Assembly (NCBI RefSeq): GCF_021295315.1
Contig: NZ_JAIMJA010000029.1
Location: forward strand, 1-44,078
Direction: 5' to 3'
Source of the DNA: Motilimonas cestriensis
Lineage (GTDB): Bacteria > Pseudomonadota > Gammaproteobacteria > Enterobacterales > CBDFNC01
DNA: 44,078 nucleotides
The translations under genes and the position numbers were made by a program. The notes beneath the pieces were generated by a model. The model saw only the letters and a program-made list of their open reading frames with translations. It was not told the origin of the DNA and ran no database searches. Below, piece after piece: positions 43,069-44,078 of this stretch. Every line of letters starts with the position of its first letter. Within the stretch, counting starts at the first letter, position 1.

Positions 43069-44078
43069 ATGGCCAACTACAAGCCTGACTTATCCTGCCA
43101 AAACAAATTCATTCCTATCAATTTTGCTGAGCAAATTCTGCCGGGCACATTTGAGTATGCGCTTTGTTATATCGTCGAAAACAAGCTCGATTTATCCGGG
43201 TTTGATGCATGGTATAACAACGAAAAATCAGGTGCCGCGGCTTACCCACTTGCAGTGATGTTAAAGATTATTCTATTGGGTTATGCCCATGGTTTTATCA
43301 GTAGCCGCCGCATTGCAAAGGCCTGTGAAACGAATATTTTATTTATGAGCGTCTCCGGTGATATTCAGCCGCATTACACGACTATCGCTGGGTTTGTTGC
43401 AAAAATGCACGAGCAAATTGAGCCGCTATTTACACAAGTGCTGCTGATATGTGATGAAGAAGGTTTGATAGGTCGTAACATGTTTGCGATTGATGGCTGC
43501 AAGTTAAAATCAAACGCGAGTAAGGAATGGAGTGGCACGTTCGACGAATTAGGGCGAAAAAAAGCGAAATTAGCGCGTGCCAGTCAACGCATCATCGAGC
43601 GCCATCAATGCCAAGATAATCTAAGTGAAGAGTTGATAACGCAGGACTTAAAGCAAAAAGAAAAACTGGATAAGAGCATCGAAAAAATCGCTGAATTTCT
43701 CGCGACTCACCAAGAAAAAACCGGCAGCAAAGGCAAGCCAGTTAAAAGCAATATCACCGACCCCGATAGCGCGAAGATGACCACATCCAAAGGCACTATC
43801 CAAGGCTACAACGGGATAGCGATAAACGATGATAAACACCAAATTATCCTGCAAGCACAAGTGTGGGGCTCGGTTGGTGAACAACAAACTTTGCAACCCG
43901 CGGTGACGCAATTAAAGCAACAGCTTAATAAGCTCCGCTCCCCTCACGGCGCCACCGACAACACCATCAAGTTTACCGCAGATAGTGGGTTTAACAGTGA
44001 AGCAAACTTAGCGTTTATGGCACAAAGCGGGTTTGATACCTACATCGCAGATAACCAATTTAGAAAGCGAAACCCACT
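43069..44078 (+). CDS. IS1182-family transposase, cut by the window edge
   Basis: An open frame from ATG 43069 runs to the end of the window (336 codons, no stop). It shows the N-terminal region of IS1182/IS1478-type DDE transposases: FEYALCYIVENKLDLSGF, LKIILLGYAHGFISSRRIA, FAIDGCKLKSNASKEW with the first catalytic Asp, and KFTADSGFNSEANLAFM with the second Asp. The third acidic residue would be beyond the edge. The 118 bases between attC site 3 and the start hold no other gene and should include the left end of the element (perhaps near GGGGCTAATACGCCC at 42970). It lies directly after the last cassette. Confidence 0.88.
   Translation, partial: MANYKPDLSCQNKFIPINFAEQILPGTFEYALCYIVENKLDLSGFDAWYNNEKSGAAAYPLAVMLKIILLGYAHGFISSRRIAKACETNILFMSVSGDIQPHYTTIAGFVAKMHEQIEPLFTQVLLICDEEGLIGRNMFAIDGCKLKSNASKEWSGTFDELGRKKAKLARASQRIIERHQCQDNLSEELITQDLKQKEKLDKSIEKIAEFLATHQEKTGSKGKPVKSNITDPDSAKMTTSKGTIQGYNGIAINDDKHQIILQAQVWGSVGEQQTLQPAVTQLKQQLNKLRSPHGATDNTIKFTADSGFNSEANLAFMAQSGFDTYIADNQFRKRNP

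Overview
The window looks like chromosome from a marine or aquatic gammaproteobacterium, most likely in or near the Shewanella/Alteromonadales group. I infer this from the housekeeping genes (miaE, a U32-family RNA-hydroxylation protein, hisF-hisIE), moderate GC, a REP-associated transposase, and integron attC sites of the large chromosomal type. The species cannot be fixed by eye.

Layout. (1) 1-7,990 is mostly ordinary chromosome: a 5'-truncated GNAT acetyltransferase remnant, an APH-type phosphotransferase, a membrane diguanylate cyclase with two solute-binding sensor domains, a small sulfotransferase, miaE, a U32 protein and a glutathione-S-transferase-like gene. (2) 8,000-12,700 is a patchwork accessory island. 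Two roughly 230-240 bp direct repeats (8028-8268 and 11188-11417) each stand at the head of a two-gene cargo. The first cargo is an orphan polymorphic-toxin tip with a SUKH immunity gene; the second is two very AT-rich membrane proteins of unknown function. Between them lie the 5' part of a group II intron and a REP-associated Y1 transposase broken by an in-frame stop. (3) 12,815-14,217 holds hisF-hisIE, cut off from the rest of the his operon.

(4) 14,479-39,428 is a complete-looking catechol siderophore island. It has an MFS exporter and a TonB-dependent receptor divergently transcribed from a shared, Fur-boxed promoter region. A seven-gene operon follows in the order C-E-B-F-A-G-H, which matches my recollection of the amonabactin operon of Aeromonas. 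Isochorismate synthase, DHB dehydrogenase and isochorismatase make 2,3-dihydroxybenzoate; the AMP ligase loads it on the aryl carrier of EntB. One NRPS (C-A-PCP) has a Lys-type specificity code. A six-domain NRPS plus docking domain (C-A-PCP-E-C-PCP) follows, then a stand-alone adenylation protein with a Gly-type code that would load the A-less last module in trans. Uptake genes come next: a periplasmic binding protein, two FecCD permeases, an ATPase and a ViuB-type ferric-siderophore reductase. Fur-box-like sequences lie at five positions.

(5) 39,430-42,950 is an integron cassette cluster without a visible integrase. It has three genes on the + strand, each followed by an attC hairpin: a GC-rich DUF1254/DUF1214 protein, a secreted alpha/beta-hydrolase of the siderophore-esterase type, and a 157-aa dihydrofolate reductase closely resembling the trimethoprim-resistance DfrA1 family. 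(6) From 42,951 to the right edge is an IS1182-like insertion sequence whose transposase runs off the window.

No rRNA, tRNA or CRISPR array was recognised.
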